DNA of 64,000 bases from Hymenobacter jejuensis (GTDB taxonomy: Bacteria > Bacteroidota > Bacteroidia > Cytophagales > Hymenobacteraceae), in the NCBI RefSeq assembly GCF_006337165.1, contig NZ_CP040896.1:4092001-4156000 (forward strand), written 5' to 3'. The position numbers and the translations under genes are program-made. Below the pieces are notes generated by a model that was given only the letters and a program-made list of their open reading frames with translations, had not been told where the DNA came from and did no database searches. The first letter of the stretch is position 1. Every line of letters starts with the position of its first letter. This document shows, in pieces, positions 33,574 through 42,947 of the stretch.

Positions 33574-35796
33574 ATGCTATTTGCCCCCGAAACCTTCGAA
33601 CCTACCGTTGATTCTGCCCGCCGCGTCCTGAAGCAATACTACGGCTACGACGCGTTTCGGCCTATGCAGCAGGATATTATCGAGTCTATCCTGGCGGGGC
33701 GCGATACGGTGGTGCTCATGCCAACGGGCGGCGGCAAATCGGTGTGTTTTCAGGTGCCGGCTGTCATCAGCGAAGGAACGTGCGTGGTCGTGTCGCCGCT
33801 GATCGCCTTGATGAAAGACCAGGTGGAAGCCCTAAAAGGCAACGGCATCTCGGCTGCTTACATCAACAGCAGCGTAGGCCAGAGCGAGCAAAACAGCATT
33901 GCCGGCGATTGCATGAATGGCCACCTGAAGCTGCTGTACGTGAGCCCCGAAAAGCTGCTGTCGTCGGGTTTTTTGCAGTTTCTTAAGCGTCTCAAAGTCA
34001 GCATGTTCGCCATCGACGAAGCGCACTGCATTTCGTCGTGGGGCCACGATTTCCGGCCCGAGTACACGCAGCTGCGCGTCCTGCGCGAGCAGTTTCCGCA
34101 GGTGCCCATCATTGCCCTCACCGCTACCGCCGACCGCCTTACGCAGCGCGACATTCAGCAACAACTGCGTTTGAACGAGCCGCAGGTCTTTCTCTCGTCC
34201 TTCGACCGCCCCAACCTCAACCTGATCGTGCGCCCCGGCCAAGACCGGATCGGCGGCATTCTAGAGTTTCTGGATCGACATCCGGGCGAGGCAGGCATTA
34301 TTTATTGTCTGTCGCGCAAGCAGTGCGAAACCATCTCGCAAAAGCTGCTGGCCAAGGGCATCCGGGCCGGCCACTATCACGCCGGCATGACGCCCAACCA
34401 GCGCGGCGCGGTGCAGGAAGCTTTCTTACGCGATGATATCCAAGTAATTGTGGCTACGATTGCCTTTGGTATGGGCATCGACAAGAGCAATGTGCGCTGG
34501 GTAATTCACTACAACTTGCCCAAAAACATAGAAGGGTATTACCAGGAAATCGGTCGTGCCGGCCGCGACGGGGCTCCGGCCACGGCGCTGATGTTCTACA
34601 ACTTCGGCGACGTGATGAGCCTGCGCGACATGCTCACCAAAGAGAATCCGCATCTCACCCAACTCAACCTCACGAAGCTGGAGCGTATGCAGCAGTTTGC
34701 GGAAGCGGCTTCGTGCCGCCGCAAAATTCTGCTCAACTACTTCGGCGAAACATTGGGCCAGGACTGCGGCAACTGCGATATCTGCCGCAATCCGCCTACC
34801 ACCTTTGATGGTACCTTGCTGGCACAGAAGGCGTTATCGGCCGTAGCCCGAATGCGCGAACGAGCCAGCATTGGCTTGCTCATCGACGTGCTGCGCGGCA
34901 TGCGCAACCAAGCAGTGCTCTCCGGCGGCTACGACCAGATCAAGACCTACGGTGCCGGTGCCGACCTGCCTTATCTGGATTGGTATAGCTATATCCACCA
35001 GATGCTCAACGATGGCCTGTTGTATATTGCTTACGAAGAAGGCTACTCGCTGAAAATCACAGAGCTAGGCAAGGAGGTGCTGCAAGGCCAGCGTCAGTTG
35101 CCGCTGAAGAAATTTCAGCCTGCTGAGAAGGCCGAAAAACCGACCCGCGCCAGCAAGAAAGCGGCCGCGGCAGCTGCTACGCCCACCGATGCTACGGCCG
35201 AGCTGTTTGGGCACCTGCGTGCCCTGCGCAAGCGCATTGCCGACGAGCAAAATGTGCCGCCCTACGTGGTGTTTTCGGACACGACCTTGCAGGAAATGGC
35301 GCAGGAACGTCCCGTTACGCGCACCGCCATGCTGGCTATTTCGGGTGTGGGTATGAAGAAGTTCGAAACCTACGGCGAGGCATTTATCAAGGAAATTTTG
35401 GCGCGTGGCGGCAACCCCGCCGAATCCGAAACGCCTGCCGACTCCGCCGACCTGCCCGCGCCAAAGGCCCGCAAAGCGCGCACCGAAATCAACGATACGC
35501 AGGACACCACTTTCCAGCTACACCGCGCAGGTATGGGCGTCGACGACATTGCCGTCCAGCGCGGCCTAAGCCCCAGCACAATCCGGGCGCACCTCGAAAA
35601 CCTGTACGCCAAAGGCTACCAGATTCGGCTGGAGGAATTTCTGAGCATGGACGATTTTGCCGAAATCCAGACGGCTGTGGGGCAGCTTGGCGGTTCGTCG
35701 CTGCTGCGCGATCTTTTCGATCACTTGCGCGAAAAGCACGATTACTTCAAGCTGCGATTGGCTCTGACGTACCAAAAGCGGTTGCGCGGCGAGTAA
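33574..35796 (+). CDS. recQ: ATP-dependent DNA helicase RecQ
   Basis: 740 aa. Walker A TGGGKS (51-56), DEAH (148-151), motif III ALTATAD and motif VI QEIGRAGRDG define the helicase. A zinc finger (Cys at about 384, then CGNCDIC), the RQC winged helix and an HRDC domain (about 525-600, LRALRKRIADEQNVPPYVVF) follow. After a Pro/Ala linker there is a C-terminal helix-turn-helix tail (LHRAGMGVDDIAVQRGLSPS), common in Bacteroidota RecQ. It unwinds forks and recombination intermediates with 3'-5' polarity. Terminator at 35816-35860. Confidence 0.97.
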   Translation: MLFAPETFEPTVDSARRVLKQYYGYDAFRPMQQDIIESILAGRDTVVLMPTGGGKSVCFQVPAVISEGTCVVVSPLIALMKDQVEALKGNGISAAYINSSVGQSEQNSIAGDCMNGHLKLLYVSPEKLLSSGFLQFLKRLKVSMFAIDEAHCISSWGHDFRPEYTQLRVLREQFPQVPIIALTATADRLTQRDIQQQLRLNEPQVFLSSFDRPNLNLIVRPGQDRIGGILEFLDRHPGEAGIIYCLSRKQCETISQKLLAKGIRAGHYHAGMTPNQRGAVQEAFLRDDIQVIVATIAFGMGIDKSNVRWVIHYNLPKNIEGYYQEIGRAGRDGAPATALMFYNFGDVMSLRDMLTKENPHLTQLNLTKLERMQQFAEAASCRRKILLNYFGETLGQDCGNCDICRNPPTTFDGTLLAQKALSAVARMRERASIGLLIDVLRGMRNQAVLSGGYDQIKTYGAGADLPYLDWYSYIHQMLNDGLLYIAYEEGYSLKITELGKEVLQGQRQLPLKKFQPAEKAEKPTRASKKAAAAAATPTDATAELFGHLRALRKRIADEQNVPPYVVFSDTTLQEMAQERPVTRTAMLAISGVGMKKFETYGEAFIKEILARGGNPAESETPADSADLPAPKARKARTEINDTQDTTFQLHRAGMGVDDIAVQRGLSPSTIRAHLENLYAKGYQIRLEEFLSMDDFAEIQTAVGQLGGSSLLRDLFDHLREKHDYFKLRLALTYQKRLRGE

Positions 35797-35815
35797 ATTC
35801 TTGGTTATTAAAATG

Positions 35816-35860
35816 TAAAGGCCCGATTGCTGTCAGTTTACTGACGTGATCGGGCCTTTA
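35816..35860 (+). terminator. recQ terminator
   Basis: TAAAGGCCCGAT and ATCGGGCCTTTA pair exactly, with an inner TGTCAG/CTGACG helix, 20 nt after the recQ stop. Confidence 0.8.
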
Positions 35861-36049
35861 CGGTTATGATAGACTTCGCCCAAATTAGTTGATGGAGACG
35901 AACCTGAAGGCTGTTGAGGAACATATTGGCACGCCAAAAAAAATTAGCAAAACTTTCGGCTAATTGAATTAGTAAAGAATGTGTGATGTTAGTAACTTCA
36001 CGAGCCGTTAACCCTTTGCTATTGAAGTATTTCCCGGCTCCCCACCGCG

Positions 36050-36856
36050 ATGATCAACACCAACCTTAAATTCTGGCGGCGCGAACTGAGCTTGACGCAG
36101 GCCCAGATGGCCGAAAAATTAGGCATCAAACGCTCCCTTGTGGGCGCATACGAGGAAGGCCGGGCAGAACCTAAGCTCACCACACTCGTGAACATGGCGC
36201 GTCTGTTTGGCATTAGCCTCGACGCGCTGGTTACTACCGACTTCAGCAAAAAATCGGTGGCCAAAGCTGCGTTACGCCAACTCGAGCCGGCTTCGGTAAC
36301 ACCTGGTCCGCCTACGCGCCCGGCCAATAACCTGCGCGTGCTGGCCCTGACAGTCGATAAAGAAGAAAACGAAAATATCGAACTGGTACCGCTCAAGGCC
36401 AGCGCCGGTTACCTCAACGGGTACGCTGACCCTGAGTATTTGGAAGAACTGCCTAAGTTCCGTCTGCCAATGTTGGGACAGGGCGGCACTTACCGCGCCT
36501 TCGAAATCTCCGGCGATTCGATGCTACCCATCGCCAGCGGTACCGTCATCGTGGGCCGTTACGTCGACGACTGGATGACCATTAAGGACGGGACGCCTTG
36601 CATCGTGGTGAGCGGGAAAGAAGGCATTGTGTTCAAGCGTATTTTCAACCGCCTGAAAGACAGGGCCGTACTCACGCTGCACTCCGACAACCCCGTATAC
36701 TCGCCCTACGAAATCGACGTGGAGGATGTGGTGGAAATCTGGGAAGCCCGTGCTTACATCAGCAGCACATTCCCGATTGCCGATCTATCGTTGAGCCGCC
36801 TGGCCAGCATCGTACTGGACCTTCAACAGCAGATGTCGACGCTGAAAAAAGCGTAA
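36050..36856 (+). CDS. XRE-S24 (LexA/CI-like) transcriptional regulator
   Basis: 268 aa. N-terminal XRE helix-turn-helix (SLTQAQMAEKLGIKRSLVGAYEEG, about 14-37), a linker, then an S24 peptidase domain with nucleophile Ser157 (EISGDSMLP) and general base Lys196 (GIVFKRIF). An Ala119-Gly120 bond in KASAGYLNGY is the probable self-cleavage site, as in LexA. The protein should repress genes until cleavage or displacement, possibly in DNA damage. It is chromosomal and widespread in the phylum, not phage-linked here. A coiled tail (LDLQQQMSTLKKA) may help dimerise. Terminator at 36920-36966. Confidence 0.9.
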   Translation: MINTNLKFWRRELSLTQAQMAEKLGIKRSLVGAYEEGRAEPKLTTLVNMARLFGISLDALVTTDFSKKSVAKAALRQLEPASVTPGPPTRPANNLRVLALTVDKEENENIELVPLKASAGYLNGYADPEYLEELPKFRLPMLGQGGTYRAFEISGDSMLPIASGTVIVGRYVDDWMTIKDGTPCIVVSGKEGIVFKRIFNRLKDRAVLTLHSDNPVYSPYEIDVEDVVEIWEARAYISSTFPIADLSLSRLASIVLDLQQQMSTLKKA

Positions 36857-36919
36857 GTAGTTCGTAGCCAGTGTATTACAGTGGGATGGCTTCCTCGTCA
36901 TCTTGCGCGCAATATGTTG

Positions 36920-36966
36920 AAAAGCCCAAAAGTCCGGTTTCATAACTGGGCTTTTGGGCTTTTTTG
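36920..36966 (+). terminator. Terminator after the LexA-like regulator
   Basis: AAAAGCCCAAAAG pairs with CTTTTGGGCTTTT and is followed by T residues, 64 nt after the stop. Confidence 0.75.
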
Positions 36967-37048
36967 ATGCGCAGTGACTGCTGCTTTTTAACTCCAATCA
37001 GCGGAGATGCGTATGCGAAGGGCAACGCCTGTTCTTAACATTCAAGCC

Positions 37049-37768
37049 ATGCTCAAATACATTCCTGCTACCGATCGTTATCATGCTTCGCCCGTGGGTT
37101 GGCTCAGCAGCTACTTTCTATTCTCTTTCGCCGATTATTACGATCCGGGCAATATGCACTTCGGCCCGTTGCGGGTATTCAACGACGACACGGTGGCTCC
37201 CAAGTCGGGTTTTCCCCAGCATCCGCATTCCGAAATGGAAATCGTGACGTTGGTGCTGGAGGGCGAAGTAAGCCACGAGGATACGATGGGCAACAAAACC
37301 ACCATCAAGAAAGGCGAAGTGCAACGCATGACTGCCGGTACCGGCATCGCTCACTCCGAAATGAACCAGAAGGATGAGACGCTGCGCATCTACCAGCTAT
37401 GGTTTCTGCCCAATCAGAAAGGACTGGCACCCAGTTACGAGCAAAAGGACATCGATTTCCTGAGCAAGAAAAACGAGTTGGTTCCGCTCGTTACCGGCCA
37501 GAAAGTGTTGGAAGACGTGGTGTACATGAACTCCAACTCGGCCATATACTGGGCCAATCTGTCGGCTGATAAAACGGTCATGTTCAAGACGTTCCCGATT
37601 CGTAACACCTTCATTTACGTCAAGGAAGGTACTATTTACGTCAACGGCACCGAGCTTGGCCCCAACGACCAGGCCCGCATGACCGATGAACACGTAGTGG
37701 AGATTCGTGCTGAGAAAGATGCACAACTCATCCTGATTGACTTGCCTGGAAACGAAGCGAATTACTAG
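37049..37768 (+). CDS. Pirin-family bicupin protein
   Basis: 239 aa from ATG 37049; the frame opens 14 codons earlier with an Arg-rich stretch not typical of the family. The N-terminal cupin has the pirin metal motif HPHSEMEIVTLVLEGEVSHEDTMG and QRMTAGTGIAHSEMN (His-x-His, His, Glu ligands). The second cupin is degenerate. Pirins bind iron and some act as quercetin 2,3-dioxygenases; the physiological substrate is unknown. A perfect bidirectional hairpin follows. Monocistronic. Confidence 0.92.
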   Translation: MLKYIPATDRYHASPVGWLSSYFLFSFADYYDPGNMHFGPLRVFNDDTVAPKSGFPQHPHSEMEIVTLVLEGEVSHEDTMGNKTTIKKGEVQRMTAGTGIAHSEMNQKDETLRIYQLWFLPNQKGLAPSYEQKDIDFLSKKNELVPLVTGQKVLEDVVYMNSNSAIYWANLSADKTVMFKTFPIRNTFIYVKEGTIYVNGTELGPNDQARMTDEHVVEIRAEKDAQLILIDLPGNEANY

Positions 37769-37788
37769 CTTCCTTCAGACCCAACTTA

Positions 37789-37826
37789 CAATAAAAAAGC
37801 CGGATGTCCATCCGGCTTTTTTATTG
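37789..37826. terminator. Bidirectional terminator, perfect 18-bp stem
   Basis: CAATAAAAAAGCCGGATG and its exact inverse with a two-base centre, between the convergent pirin and GH95 genes. Confidence 0.85.
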
Positions 37827-37851
37827 TAAGTATTTGATAATGAAATATTTG
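37827..37851 (-). repeat. Gene-end palindrome element, copy after the GH95 gene
   Basis: Read on the minus strand: CAAATATTTCAT then TATCAAATACTTA, 20 nt beyond the GH95 stop and abutting the shared terminator. Confidence 0.65.
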
Positions 37852-37870
37852 TGATTTGTTGTATCAGCGC

Positions 37871-40288
37871 TTATTTTACTACGATTTCATACGTCTGCCC
37901 GGCTTTTGTCGGGAAGGAAGTGAGGTACTGTGTTCCGGCGGGGCCTTTTGCGGTCGTGGCCGTGGTTTGGGCTCTTTTCACTTGTATCGGCAGATTGGTG
38001 CGCAAACGGCACAGGGCCCCCACTCGTGACGTAACCGAGGCTTTGGTCAGTTTGCCGTTTTCCCAGTATATATTCATTACAAAGCCACCGCGTGCTACGA
38101 GCCCTTTCACGTAGCCGGTTCGCCATTTGTTAGGCAATGCAGGAAGTAATTGAATATCAGATAATTGACTTTGTAGCACCATTTCGGATATGCCTGCCGT
38201 GGCGCCAAAGTTGCCATCAATTTGGAAGGGCGGGTGCGTGTCGAAAAGGTTGATCAGCGTCGAGTTTTTCAGCAACTCCTGGTACATTTTGTAGGCATGG
38301 TTGCCATCGAGCAGACGCGCCCAGAAGTTGATTTTCCAGGCTTTGCTCCACCCGGTGCCCTCGTCACCTCTGATTTCTAAGGTTTTGCGGCTGGCGGCAG
38401 CATACTTCGGGTCGAGTAGGGGCGAGATCTCCCGGCCCGGATGCAAGCCAAAGAGGTGCGACACGTGGCGATGATGCGGGTCTTCGTCCTCCCAGTCTCC
38501 GTACCACTCCTGTAAGTTGCCCTTGTGGCCAATGTGCAAGGGATAAAGCCTAGCTTTTTTCTCCTTCAACAGTTGCGCAAACTCCGGATCGACTCCTAGG
38601 ATAGAATCGGCTTCGATGACGTTGGTGAACAGATCGCGGATGATGGACATGTCCATCGTGGAGGCAATCGTGACGACTTCCTTGCTGCCGTTGGGTAGCA
38701 GATAGCTGTTTTCTGGCGAAGTCGAAGGCACCGTAACCAGATAGCCGTCTTTTTCGACCAACCAATCGAGACAAAACTCGGCGGCGCCCTTCATCAAAGG
38801 GTACGCGGTTTCCTGCAAATATTTGCGGTCGCCTGTAAAGCGGTAGTGCTCATACAAATGCTGTGACAGCCAAGGACTTCCGAGCGACCAGTTGGCCCAC
38901 TTTGGGTCGCCTACGCCGTCTCCTACAGGGTTGGTTTGGGCCCAGATGTCGGAGTTGTGGTGCACGGCCCAGCCACGGGCGTTGTAGTAATTTTTGGCGG
39001 TCGCAGTGCCATTGGCGGCCAAATGCTTAATGTGCTCAACAAGAGGTTGTTGCATCTCGTCGAGGTTGCACACCTCGGCGGGCCAGTAATTCATCTGAAG
39101 GTTAATGTTGGTCGTGTAATTGCTACGCCACGGCGGTCTAATCTGCTGATTCCAAATGCCTTGCAAATTGGCCGGTACGCCGCCGGGCCGGGAGCTAGAA
39201 ATCAGTAGGTAACGACCAAACTGATAATACAGCATTTCCAGCGCCGGGTCGTCCTGCCCGTTCTTATAGCGTTGCAGGCGCTCATCCACGGGGAGATTAG
39301 GTGGCGTCGCGTTGTTCAGCGACAGCTCCACGCGGTCGAAGTACTGCTGATAATCCTTGATGTGGGCTTCGCGCAATTGCCTGAAATTTTTCTGCGAAGC
39401 GGCTGATAGATAGCGTGTTGTCAATAGGTTTTCATCTTTGCCATCCTTGTCGGGGCATTTGTCGAATCCGTTGAAGCTGGTCGCGCCCGATACCAAAATG
39501 AGCGCCTCGCTGGCCCCTGAAATGTGCAGAATGCTATCGGTGGCGATGTGGCCATCGGTGCTCACCACCTTGATGCGCGCCTGGTAGCGCATGCCGTTGC
39601 AGCTTATGCTGTCGGAGTAGAGGAAGGGTTTGGGAATGCGCCGCTCGTCGCCCCAGATGCGGGCTTTGCCTTTCAGTACCAGCTCGTCATGGCCTTCAAT
39701 GGATTTCTGAAAGGCCAGTTGGTTGCGAGTGGATAAGCTGAAATTTAGGCTCTTGGCTTTGCTGGCTTTCAGCCGAATCACAATCACCTGATCGGGCGCT
39801 GAGGCAAAGTATTCCCGCGTGTATTCCACCTCGTTGGCCGTAAAACGCGTCGAAGCGGTGGCGTTGGAGATGTTCAGGTTGCGGTAATACTTGCTGACTT
39901 CGCCGTTCAAATCCTGCTTCAGAATAACATCGCCCAGGGGTTGGTAGGCATTGGTATTCGGACCCTGCATTTTGCGCATCAACTTGACTGCTTGGTCGTT
40001 GTGGCCCTCAAACAACAGCTTCCTGACTTCAGGCAGATACTTTGGCGCATCCGGATTGGGGTTGAGATTGGCCGGTCCGCCTGTCCAGAGGGTTTCTTCA
40101 TTGAGCTGAATCAACTCTTCCGCAACCCGACCAAAAATCATGGCGCCCAGTCGTCCGTTGCCGATGGGCAAGGCTTCCTCCCACACGCTAGCAGGCTTGG
40201 TGTACCACAATACCTGCTCGGTTTTTCGCTGAGAAAAACCCGGTACCGCTGCTAGCATAACCAACCAGAAAGCCAGATTTTTAATCAT
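37871..40288 (-). CDS. GH95-family alpha-fucosidase/galactosidase-type glycosidase
   Basis: 805 aa with signal peptide MIKNLAFWLVMLAAVPGFSQ. The N-terminal beta domain starts LWYTKPASVWEEALPIGNGRLGAMIFG with LNEETLWTGGP, diagnostic of GH95. The (alpha/alpha)6 barrel contains RPGGVPANLQGIWN, the NYTTNINLQMNYWPAEVCNL block (catalytic Asn region) and the general acid region WYGDWEDEDPHHRHVSHLFGLHPG. GH95 enzymes invert and remove alpha-1,2-L-fucose or alpha-L-galactose. It is the last gene of the minus-strand operon with a GH43-like enzyme and an esterase, a set expected to trim fucosylated or rhamnogalacturonan side chains in the periplasm. Confidence 0.94.
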   Translation of the reverse strand: MIKNLAFWLVMLAAVPGFSQRKTEQVLWYTKPASVWEEALPIGNGRLGAMIFGRVAEELIQLNEETLWTGGPANLNPNPDAPKYLPEVRKLLFEGHNDQAVKLMRKMQGPNTNAYQPLGDVILKQDLNGEVSKYYRNLNISNATASTRFTANEVEYTREYFASAPDQVIVIRLKASKAKSLNFSLSTRNQLAFQKSIEGHDELVLKGKARIWGDERRIPKPFLYSDSISCNGMRYQARIKVVSTDGHIATDSILHISGASEALILVSGATSFNGFDKCPDKDGKDENLLTTRYLSAASQKNFRQLREAHIKDYQQYFDRVELSLNNATPPNLPVDERLQRYKNGQDDPALEMLYYQFGRYLLISSSRPGGVPANLQGIWNQQIRPPWRSNYTTNINLQMNYWPAEVCNLDEMQQPLVEHIKHLAANGTATAKNYYNARGWAVHHNSDIWAQTNPVGDGVGDPKWANWSLGSPWLSQHLYEHYRFTGDRKYLQETAYPLMKGAAEFCLDWLVEKDGYLVTVPSTSPENSYLLPNGSKEVVTIASTMDMSIIRDLFTNVIEADSILGVDPEFAQLLKEKKARLYPLHIGHKGNLQEWYGDWEDEDPHHRHVSHLFGLHPGREISPLLDPKYAAASRKTLEIRGDEGTGWSKAWKINFWARLLDGNHAYKMYQELLKNSTLINLFDTHPPFQIDGNFGATAGISEMVLQSQLSDIQLLPALPNKWRTGYVKGLVARGGFVMNIYWENGKLTKASVTSRVGALCRLRTNLPIQVKRAQTTATTAKGPAGTQYLTSFPTKAGQTYEIVVK

Positions 40289-40290
40289 TG

Positions 40291-40315
40291 TATCTAATTG
40301 ATAATGAGATATTTA
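40291..40315 (-). repeat. Gene-end palindrome element, copy after the GH43-like gene
   Basis: Minus-strand TAAATATCTCAT then TATCAATTAGATA, 25 nt beyond the stop at 40340 and only two bases before the GH95 start codon. Confidence 0.65.
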
Positions 40316-40339
40316 TGACAAGGCATAAGCCTGCGTCAT

Positions 40340-41380
40340 TTACTTGTTCCCGCTACGTTTGCTAGCTGCGGCGGTGGTAAGCTGCATATAGGTAGGTTGA
40401 TCGCGGTCGCAGGTGAGCTTCCCGTTCAGGTAGTGCAGTTCCGTAACCTGAATCAGGCTGCGTTTGGTGGCAATGCCGGTGGCCGCCGAAGGAGCGCCTG
40501 GAATTCGGCCGGGATGCGTGAAGTAAAACAAATAGGCCCGATCGCCTTGCACCACCACATCGGGGTGGCCGCCAATGGCTTGGTCCTCAGTGCCTTTGCC
40601 GGGAAGCTCGACTAGCCGTTCTGGCTGAGGCTGCCAATGCAGCAAATCCGTGGAGCTGTACACGGCCATGCCCTGCCACTTGTCGATGATCATCCAGTAG
40701 CGCTCGTGCCAGCGGAATACTTTGGGGCCTTCGCCGCGCTCTTTCAGGGCCAATCCTTTGTCCTGCCAGTGGTAGAGATCGGGGCTGTCGGCGTAATAAA
40801 TGCTTTTGCCATCCTTCTCGTTGTTGTACCACATGCGCCAAGTGCCATTAGGCAAACGAAATACGCTGGCGTCAATCACCTTCTCCGAAGACAGCGCCAA
40901 CGTCGATTCGTACTTCCAGTTCAGCAAATCGGTGCTGGTCAGGTGCAGGATGGCGCGCGGGTGATTCCAATCGGTAAAAATGCCCGGCACGTAGGTCAAA
41001 AACATGTGATAGAGGCCGTTAGCCTCTACTACATCCGGCGCCCAGTGCGTGTATTGAGGTGTGGGGCGATAGTTGACGTTGGCTGTGTCGCGGTAGCGCC
41101 AGGTAGCGCCCCCGTCGCCGGATTCGGCAATGCCGATGCGCGTGCCGTGCACCCACGTTACGCCCGTGGCCGTGGTGTCGGTGGCCCGGCGGTTGGTGTA
41201 AAACATAAACCATTTCTGCTCCCGCTTATTCCAGATCACCACCGGATCGGCGGCTCCGTCGAACACCGGATCGCGGTACAAAGGCTTGGGCGCGAGCTTG
41301 CCTGCCGGTTTTGACTGAGCCTCTGCAAAAGCTGGCACCAGCCACAACAATACCAATAAGCAATGAAGAAAATGCCGCAT
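40340..41380 (-). CDS. Secreted GH43-like five-blade propeller glycosidase
   Basis: 346 aa from ATG 41380 (signal MRHFLHCLLVLLWLVPAFAEAQ); earlier ATGs at 41395 and 41413 would overlap the upstream stop. Propeller blades are visible as repeated W-F-MFY, ILHLTSTDLLNWKYE, MWYNN, SPDLYHWQ and STDLLHWQ strands. A GH43/clan-F-like acidic triad can be drawn: Asp in AADPVVIW, Asp in VIDASVFRL and Glu in GEGPKVFRW. The subfamily is unclear (GH43 or a neighbouring propeller family). It sits 4 nt after the esterase gene and before GH95. Confidence 0.82.
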   Translation of the reverse strand: MRHFLHCLLVLLWLVPAFAEAQSKPAGKLAPKPLYRDPVFDGAADPVVIWNKREQKWFMFYTNRRATDTTATGVTWVHGTRIGIAESGDGGATWRYRDTANVNYRPTPQYTHWAPDVVEANGLYHMFLTYVPGIFTDWNHPRAILHLTSTDLLNWKYESTLALSSEKVIDASVFRLPNGTWRMWYNNEKDGKSIYYADSPDLYHWQDKGLALKERGEGPKVFRWHERYWMIIDKWQGMAVYSSTDLLHWQPQPERLVELPGKGTEDQAIGGHPDVVVQGDRAYLFYFTHPGRIPGAPSAATGIATKRSLIQVTELHYLNGKLTCDRDQPTYMQLTTAAASKRSGNK

Positions 41381-41384
41381 AGCG

Positions 41385-42725
41385 CTAGTTGCCATCGGGT
41401 TTTGTGACGGCACTGCGTGGACTTTCGATCCAGTGCCAGGCAGTCAGCGCGTCGGGTTTGGCAGGGTTGAAAGCAGGGGTGTCGTTGATAAGGAACTTGC
41501 TGATAGCAAGCTTGTTAGCTTTAATGCCTTCCACAATGCATTTCGCGATTTCGTATGCGCCGTAAGGGTTGAAATGCGTATTGTCGGCCAGGGGCTGGGG
41601 TTGGTTGGGGTACGAGTTGGCGGGGTAATGCACAAATGCTTTCTTCGACTCCTCCACGCCCATGGCTTCGTAAAGCGTTGTGGTCATGGCGTTTAGGTCG
41701 ATAAGAGCAACCTGCTCTTCCTGCGCCACTTTGCGGGCCGCCTCAGGATAATCGCCGAGGCTGTTCACATTTTTGCCCGTGGCCTCGTCGAAATTGCGGC
41801 GGGCCGTGGAGGTCACGATCACCGGAATGCCGCCTTTCTTTTTGGCTTCGCTGACAAACAGCTTTAGCCGCTCGGTGTACGACTTAAAAGCGCCGTCGTT
41901 AACGCCTTTTTCTTTCTGGTCGTTGTGCCCAAACTCGATAAATAGGTAGTCGCCGGGCTTCATCACGCTCAGCACCTTCTCCAGGCGATGCGAACCGAGA
42001 AAGCTGCCCAGCGTCAGGCCCGATTCGGCGTGGTTGGCAATGGCCACACCGGGCTTAAAGAAGCGCGGAATCATCTGTCCCCAGGCCGCCCACGGCTCGT
42101 CATCCTGATTCACGACGGTGGAGTTGCCGGCCAGGAAAACCGTCACGACGTCTTTTGCCGGCGTGATTTCCAAGGCGTTAAGGCAAGTCGTGCCGTCAAA
42201 TTCCAAGGTTAGCTTCTCGTCCCAATCCAGTTTGTTTAACTCCCGCGGCTTGAGGTCTACAGTGCCGCCCGTCGAAATTTGGCGGCTTTTGACGTTGATG
42301 GTGAACGTGCGCGTCACGAACTTCCCGGGCTCGGTGGAAATATTTTCCGCCAGTAGCCGCCGCGATTCGGCCTTCAGCATCGTCGCCGATTTGCCTTTCG
42401 CGTCGCCGAGCGTTACCGTGACGTTGTAGTTGCCTTCGGGCACCGCTACCGAAAAATAAAACGGCTTGTCGCTGGCCACAAAACCGTCCTTCCCTGCATC
42501 TTTCCCGCCGCGTTCGACGGCCGAGACCGTAGTGCCAAAATCAAACCCGTATCCGGTTTCTTTGGTGTAAGTATTTGAGGGTAAAGCCTTTGTGTAGCCA
42601 GTAGCTGTTTTCCCTGGACCAAAGTCAAACTTAAAGCCGGTTTTGGCTGATTGGGCGAAAGCGCCGGCCTGGAAAGCTATGCCAAGGAGGCAAACTGGCA
42701 GAAAGACAGGGAGTTTCAGTTTCAT
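41385..42725 (-). CDS. Rhamnogalacturonan acetylesterase-like SGNH esterase (CE12-like)
   Basis: 446 aa from ATG 42725, with signal peptide MKLKLPVFLPVCLLGIAFQAGAFAQ; an upstream frame to 42797 is not needed. An N-terminal beta-sandwich (KFDFGPGKTATGYTK onward, about 30-180) precedes the SGNH hydrolase with block I LAGNSTVV (catalytic Ser), block III GHND and block V DNTHFNPYGA (Asp-x-x-His). The combination matches CE12 rhamnogalacturonan acetylesterases, which remove acetyl groups from pectin hairy regions. First gene of the three-gene glycan operon. Confidence 0.88.
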   Translation of the reverse strand: MKLKLPVFLPVCLLGIAFQAGAFAQSAKTGFKFDFGPGKTATGYTKALPSNTYTKETGYGFDFGTTVSAVERGGKDAGKDGFVASDKPFYFSVAVPEGNYNVTVTLGDAKGKSATMLKAESRRLLAENISTEPGKFVTRTFTINVKSRQISTGGTVDLKPRELNKLDWDEKLTLEFDGTTCLNALEITPAKDVVTVFLAGNSTVVNQDDEPWAAWGQMIPRFFKPGVAIANHAESGLTLGSFLGSHRLEKVLSVMKPGDYLFIEFGHNDQKEKGVNDGAFKSYTERLKLFVSEAKKKGGIPVIVTSTARRNFDEATGKNVNSLGDYPEAARKVAQEEQVALIDLNAMTTTLYEAMGVEESKKAFVHYPANSYPNQPQPLADNTHFNPYGAYEIAKCIVEGIKANKLAISKFLINDTPAFNPAKPDALTAWHWIESPRSAVTKPDGN

Positions 42726-42947
42726 GTGGGAACGTTTGCCCGCTACTAGAGCGCTCAGTATACTTTGGAAGCTTACGAAACTCAAGTAGCGCCGCATCGC
42801 TTAGCCCGCCGTCCTGTAGTCTGCTGGTTTGAGAAAGCTCCCCTTGCCTTCCCCACGGCCTATTTACGACAGTGGCCTCCCCAATCCGCGCTTTAAGCGT
42901 AGAACTGGGAAGGCCACTTTACGTGCTGAACAGCGTCGGTCGGAGAA

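Noticed and set aside
36050..36856. XRE-S24 regulator as sign of a prophage
   Set aside because: No phage structural or lysis genes surround it and the type is common as a chromosomal regulator in this phylum.
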